A stretch of 18,378 bases of DNA from an uncultured Spongiibacteraceae bacterium (lineage in GTDB: Bacteria > Pseudomonadota > Gammaproteobacteria > Pseudomonadales > CAMLJR01), in the NCBI GenBank assembly GCA_946480345.1, contig CAMLJR010000049.1, forward strand, positions 1 to 18,378, read 5' to 3'. A model generated the notes under the pieces. The model was not told the origin of the DNA. It saw only the letters and a list, made by a program, of their open reading frames with translations, and made no database searches. Shown in pieces: positions 15,323-18,378 of this stretch (positions are counted from its first letter, which is position 1; every line of letters begins with the position of its first letter). A program made the position numbers and the translations under genes.

Positions 15323-17071
15323 TTAATTAGCAGCGATAGGGGTAATTGCCGCCGGCGCCAGCAGCGCCGGAATGATTTGTGTTTTGCATGTCGATTGCGT
15401 GTGCCATTCCTGATCGAGCACTTCGTTTTTATACGATGGCGTGTTGACGTCGTGCAATGTGATATCGGTAATTTTGTTGCTATTGAATTTCACCAGCGCG
15501 CGCAACGGGTCATTGCGGTCGGCGAGTGTATAAACGACATAACCTTCGTTTTGCCCAACCTGATAAGGCATTTGATAGAAGCAACCGACACTTTTCACTT
15601 TTAAACCCGACAGCGCCGGCGCGACTTCGGCATAGCCGCGTCGATCAGCAAGGTTTTCCGCAAAAATACTGCTCATTGGCCGCAGCACGACATTGTCGTC
15701 GAGCAATTCCCTCAGCTCGACCTCAGCTTGTTGCGGTGAATTTTGCGTTTGAATTAATGCGTGGGCGAAATCCGGAAATAATCGCTGCGTCGATTGCGTG
15801 AACGGTCGTGCGGTACGGCGTGCGTATTCCACATCGGACAATTTGATGATGTTCACGCTGCCCGGAAACCACGCATCGAGCACGGCTGCGTAATCGCGGG
15901 CACCGGCGGTAATGCAATTCGAGCGCATGAATTTGGAATCGGTACCCCAGTTTTCGTTGACTTGCGAGAGCGCCGCGTTGTACCAAATCGCCTTATCGAG
16001 CAACGTCAATGGCGCCGGGTCGATAATTTTTTTGATGTCGTCGCAACCGGTTTGCAGGGTCGACGAACAATTGACTTCGCGCGCCAGTTTTACGATCGGC
16101 GATGGCGAATCTGCGTTCAATTTCATCTGCAACGACGGTTGTTGTATTGGTGTATTGCTCGGACCGGCAATCAGATTTTTGTTGGATGGATCGATTTTCG
16201 GATAAAACTGCCCGTCGAGATGCAATTCGGTTTCGCGCGTGAACACCGATGGCGCGTATTCCACTTTGAACTCGACGCGCAATACCGGCCGAATTTTCTT
16301 TTTGTATTTTTCGGGATTGTTGACGATGTCGGTGAACGAGCTGCCGATGCTGCGTTCCGCAAGCTGAACCTGCACGCTCCATGTATCGATGCCGTCGCGC
16401 AGCGATTTGAAATCAATCGGCAATGTCACCCAGTCAGTAGCGCCGACGCCGGTGATTTTTCCGTATGACGAACTCATCGCCTGCATTGCATTGTTGGTCA
16501 ACGGCGACACTGCGGCGGCGGCAGCCGATGCCGGATTGAAAGCCTGCAATATCGACATTGCCTGAGTGGCCATACTCGATAGATTCTCGTGCCGATCATC
16601 CGAATACTTGAACGAAATAAAAATCATGCCGCGGTCGTCGGCGTCCTTCATCAGTGTGAACGGCATGACATCGGCGACGCTCAATTCCGCGCCAGTGCAT
16701 ATCGGCCCGCCGCGCGTGGTATCGCGCGTGTAAATCGGTACTTCAATCGGATTCGGCAGTGCGTCGAGCCCGCGCGCCGTTGCGGTGATCAGAATCGACG
16801 ATTGTTCCTTCACCCACGAATCGCCAGTGAAACCACAATACATATCGCCCTCGGCGCCAGCGATCACATAAGTGCGCGCAACGATTTTGAAATAGCCGGG
16901 ATCGTAGGCGAGTTTGCCCAGCCAACGCGGTTTTTGCAGATCGCTGAGCGTACTGAACGGAATATCGGCGCGTTTAGTCTGTTGATCGAGCATCAGCATT
17001 TTGCTGCCGGCGTGCGCGACGGTGGCGACGCCGAGCAGACATACAGCGGCGAATGTTTTAACGGATTTCAT
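15323..17071 (-). CDS. Unrecognised 582-residue secreted protein
   Basis: No family recognised. A signal peptide is clear (MKSVKTFAAVCLLGVATVAHA, cut near 21/22), so the mature protein of about 560 residues is periplasmic or exported. It has seven mature cysteines (79, 125, 335, 343, 386, 497, 562), the pair 335/343 in VNCSSTLQTGCDD. There is an Ala-rich stretch at 181-187 that may divide two parts. The N-terminal part has MYCGFTGDSW and MIFISFKYSD, beta-rich in character. The C-terminal part has a helical region (395-465), then VGCFYQMPYQVGQNEGYVVYTL. No membrane helix beyond the signal, no lipobox, no enzyme motif. The upstream site is weak. It lies downstream of sodC behind a terminator-like hairpin and 53 bp before the coiled-coil gene, so it may belong to the latter's operon. 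Confidence 0.85.
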   Translation of the reverse strand: MKSVKTFAAVCLLGVATVAHAGSKMLMLDQQTKRADIPFSTLSDLQKPRWLGKLAYDPGYFKIVARTYVIAGAEGDMYCGFTGDSWVKEQSSILITATARGLDALPNPIEVPIYTRDTTRGGPICTGAELSVADVMPFTLMKDADDRGMIFISFKYSDDRHENLSSMATQAMSILQAFNPASAAAAAVSPLTNNAMQAMSSSYGKITGVGATDWVTLPIDFKSLRDGIDTWSVQVQLAERSIGSSFTDIVNNPEKYKKKIRPVLRVEFKVEYAPSVFTRETELHLDGQFYPKIDPSNKNLIAGPSNTPIQQPSLQMKLNADSPSPIVKLAREVNCSSTLQTGCDDIKKIIDPAPLTLLDKAIWYNAALSQVNENWGTDSKFMRSNCITAGARDYAAVLDAWFPGSVNIIKLSDVEYARRTARPFTQSTQRLFPDFAHALIQTQNSPQQAEVELRELLDDNVVLRPMSSIFAENLADRRGYAEVAPALSGLKVKSVGCFYQMPYQVGQNEGYVVYTLADRNDPLRALVKFNSNKITDITLHDVNTPSYKNEVLDQEWHTQSTCKTQIIPALLAPAAITPIAAN

Positions 17072-17126
17072 GCGGGCAACCAGAAAGGAGAAATGTTAGA
17101 CACGGGGGTTGAGCTAGGTTCGCTGC

Positions 17127-17163
17127 AAAATTAGAGAAAGCGCAGCGGCATTACGGCCGCTGC
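17127..17163 (-). terminator. Intrinsic terminator candidate after sodC
   Basis: On the minus strand an 8-bp perfect stem (GCAGCGGC / GCCGCTGC, 17142-17163) with a 6-nt loop is followed by the U-rich tail GCTTTCTCTAATTTT. It lies 37 bp past the sodC stop and separates it from the 582-residue gene. Confidence 0.6.
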
Positions 17164-17199
17164 CCTTTACGGTTATGCGTTTTACGACATCCCGCAAAT

Positions 17200-17724
17200 T
17201 TAATTGGCTACGATCACGCCGCAACCAACGCGCGCACCCGCATTGCCGGCGGGCTGCGCCGTAAAATCGTCCGCCTTCTGATGAACGATAACCGCTTTGC
17301 CGACGATGCTGTTATCGCCCGGTTGCAACGTGGCGGCTTTCATCTCGAAATACAGTTTGGCTTTGCCAGCGGCATCGACATTCAACATCGGCATATCGCC
17401 GGCGTGATGCGCGGTTCCGAACGGATCGCCGTGCGGTTTGCTGTCGGGATTGAAATGGCCGCCCGCGCTGGTCGCGTCGGGTGCGCTGCAATCGCCTTTT
17501 TCGTGAATATGAAATGCATGTTGGCCGGGCGTAAGGCCAATGAGCGTCGCATCGACCAACACCTTATCGGCTTCCTGCGTAAACACAATGGTGCCGCGCG
17601 CGGTATTGCCCGCGGTCGGTTCGATTTCCGCTGTCGCTTTTTTAGTTTCTTGCATGGATGCCGGTAACATCGAACAACCGGCCAGCGTAATTACAGCAAC
17701 GGCTGCAAACAATTTGGTCATCAT
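17200..17724 (-). CDS. sodC: Cu/Zn superoxide dismutase, lipoprotein
   Basis: Converts superoxide to hydrogen peroxide and oxygen in the periplasm. Length 174 residues. A short signal peptide ends in a lipobox (TLAGC, Cys17), predicting a lipid-anchored form. Metal ligands are all identifiable by family spacing: His72 and His74 (HAFHIHEKGDC), bridging His90 (GGHFNP), His98, His107 and Asp110 (HHAGDMP) for zinc, and His148 (VIVHQKADD) for copper. Cys79 and Cys168 (GARVGCGV) would form the conserved disulfide. AGGAG eight bases before the ATG at 17724 supports this start; a second ATG follows at once. Divergent from an OsmC-family gene across a 163-bp region with a palindrome, and followed by a terminator. 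Alone in its transcript, as far as the sequence shows. Confidence 0.97.
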   Translation of the reverse strand: MMTKLFAAVAVITLAGCSMLPASMQETKKATAEIEPTAGNTARGTIVFTQEADKVLVDATLIGLTPGQHAFHIHEKGDCSAPDATSAGGHFNPDSKPHGDPFGTAHHAGDMPMLNVDAAGKAKLYFEMKAATLQPGDNSIVGKAVIVHQKADDFTAQPAGNAGARVGCGVIVAN

Positions 17725-17777
17725 GATGCGATCTCCTGGGCGTAGATTCGATTGAGCACTTTCGCATTCGCACGCGC

Positions 17778-17805
17778 ATCATAACGCTATGCCTCGGCGA
17801 GGCAA
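17778..17805 (-). promoter_or_regulatory. sodC: sodC promoter candidate with an embedded palindrome
   Basis: On the minus strand TTGCCT, 16 bp, TATGAT (4/6 and 5/6 consensus), about 55 bp upstream of sodC. A 15-bp palindrome, TGCCTCG-G-CGAGGCA on the plus strand (17790-17804), overlaps the -35 box and runs into the spacer, a position where a bound protein would block RNA polymerase. The palindrome is exact apart from its central base. The regulator is unknown. It does not look like a SoxR box. Confidence 0.45.
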
Positions 17806-17887
17806 CCCGCATTCGTGCTGCCCATGCATGCAGCTAGCGGGTATTCTTGGCCGGCGATATTAACCCTGCCTGAACGGAGATTATTCG

Positions 17888-18286
17888 ATGACGATTCGCA
17901 TCACGCGCGATACGCCCGGCCGCACCAAACACACCATTCATGTGCGCGAACATACTCTAACCGCTGACGTTGACGCAGCCACCGGCGGCGAAGATGCGGG
18001 TCCATCGCCGCACGATCTATATGATTCAGCACTCGGCGCATGCAAAGCGCTAACCGTGCTGTGGTACGCGAATCGCAAACACATGCCGATCGAAAATATC
18101 GACGTCGTCGTCGAGCGCGATAACACCCAAGAAGCAAAGGGCACATATCGCTTGAAAACGCTGTTATCGGTAACCGGCGATCTCAGCGACGAGCAGCGCG
18201 CTGAATTATTAAAAGTCGCGGGCAAATGCCCCGTGCATAAATTGATGACGCAGGTAACCACCGAAATCGAAACCGACTGGCTATAA
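17888..18286 (+). CDS. OsmC/Ohr-family peroxiredoxin-like protein
   Basis: Thiol-dependent peroxidase family acting on organic hydroperoxides in the cytoplasm. Length 132 residues, typical. The two redox cysteines are present: Cys52 in DSALGACKALTVLWYANR and Cys114 in VAGKCPVHKLM. GPSPHDLYDSALGAC is the family hallmark. The middle (MPIENIDVVVERD, GTYRLKTLLSVTGDLSDEQR) fits the OsmC beta-alpha pattern. CGGAG about nine bases before the ATG supports the start. It is the YhfA/OsmC-like branch or a related one; I cannot assign OsmC or Ohr specifically. Divergent from sodC, so both oxidative-stress genes may share control from the 163-bp region between them. Confidence 0.93.
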   Translation: MTIRITRDTPGRTKHTIHVREHTLTADVDAATGGEDAGPSPHDLYDSALGACKALTVLWYANRKHMPIENIDVVVERDNTQEAKGTYRLKTLLSVTGDLSDEQRAELLKVAGKCPVHKLMTQVTTEIETDWL

Positions 18287-18310
18287 ATGCGTGTCTGCAA
18301 AAGGAGAGGA

Positions 18311-18378
18311 TTGTGCCGTCAGATAACCACTTTATTGTCACAGGCCGGGCTCGATGTTGGCACTACGGATTTGCTTGC
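18311..18378 (+). CDS. Possible start of another gene, cut by the right edge
   Basis: AAGGAG at 18301-18306 is a good ribosome binding site, and two frames stay open to the end of the window. A TTG at 18311 (or ATG at 18287, in the same frame) gives CRQITTLLSQAGLDVGTTDLL, of normal protein character. A GTG at 18313 gives PSDNHFIVTGRARCWHYGFA. Too short to choose or name; the frame is unresolved. Confidence 0.25.
   Translation, partial: MCRQITTLLSQAGLDVGTTDLL

Noticed and set aside
17806..17850. Nested CCCGC/GCGGG and GCTGC/GCAGC inverted repeats upstream of the OsmC-family gene
   Set aside because: The arms are 5 bp with an unequal internal loop; expected by chance in DNA of this composition.
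1..18378. Mobile element, prophage, CRISPR or defence system
   Set aside because: No transposase, integrase, phage, cas or toxin-antitoxin signature and no long terminal repeats seen on either strand.

Overview
The window reads as chromosomal DNA of a gammaproteobacterium. The main reason is the minus-strand order algZ - algR - hemC - hemD - hemX - hemY, the arrangement known from Pseudomonas and related Gammaproteobacteria. Moderate-to-high GC, frequent GTG starts and a Tat-exported hydrolase fit this. I cannot name a genus. I see no tRNA, rRNA, CRISPR array, insertion sequence, integrase or phage gene. This is housekeeping and stress-response DNA rather than a mobile island.

Left edge (1-2518, all minus strand): a monofunctional heme catalase that runs off the left end with 478 codons visible, a small secreted four-cysteine protein resembling DUF6491, and an unrecognised small protein just downstream of hemY. 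Centre (2531-8654, minus): a two-component sensor/regulator pair (AlgZ/AlgR type) followed by hemC, hemD, hemX and hemY, which make uroporphyrinogen III for heme. hemC/hemD and hemX/hemY overlap and look translationally coupled. Three junctions of this block carry short tandem duplications of 20-23 bp. At algZ/algR the duplication creates a chain of two tiny reading frames linked by ATGA overlaps.

Middle right (8786-13202): a Tat-exported serine beta-lactamase-family hydrolase (minus) and a membrane-anchored type-B carboxylesterase (plus) are divergent from a 199-bp region with palindromes and a good promoter. A soluble histidine kinase without a partner regulator follows on the plus strand.

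Right (13219-17724, minus): sodC (periplasmic Cu/Zn superoxide dismutase lipoprotein, with its own terminator), an unrecognised 582-residue secreted protein, and a tightly packed three-gene set: a coiled-coil/one-TM protein, an ABC ATPase and an ABC-2 permease (YadG/YadH-like). At the right end (plus) is an OsmC-family peroxidase divergent from sodC, then possibly the start of another gene.

Functional theme: three peroxide/superoxide defence genes (catalase, SodC, OsmC-like) lie near the genes for early heme synthesis. That is proximity only, since they are separate transcription units. The least explained parts are the 582-residue secreted protein, the small coiled-coil protein coupled to the ABC exporter, and the tandem duplications with minicistrons at the junctions of the alg-hem block.
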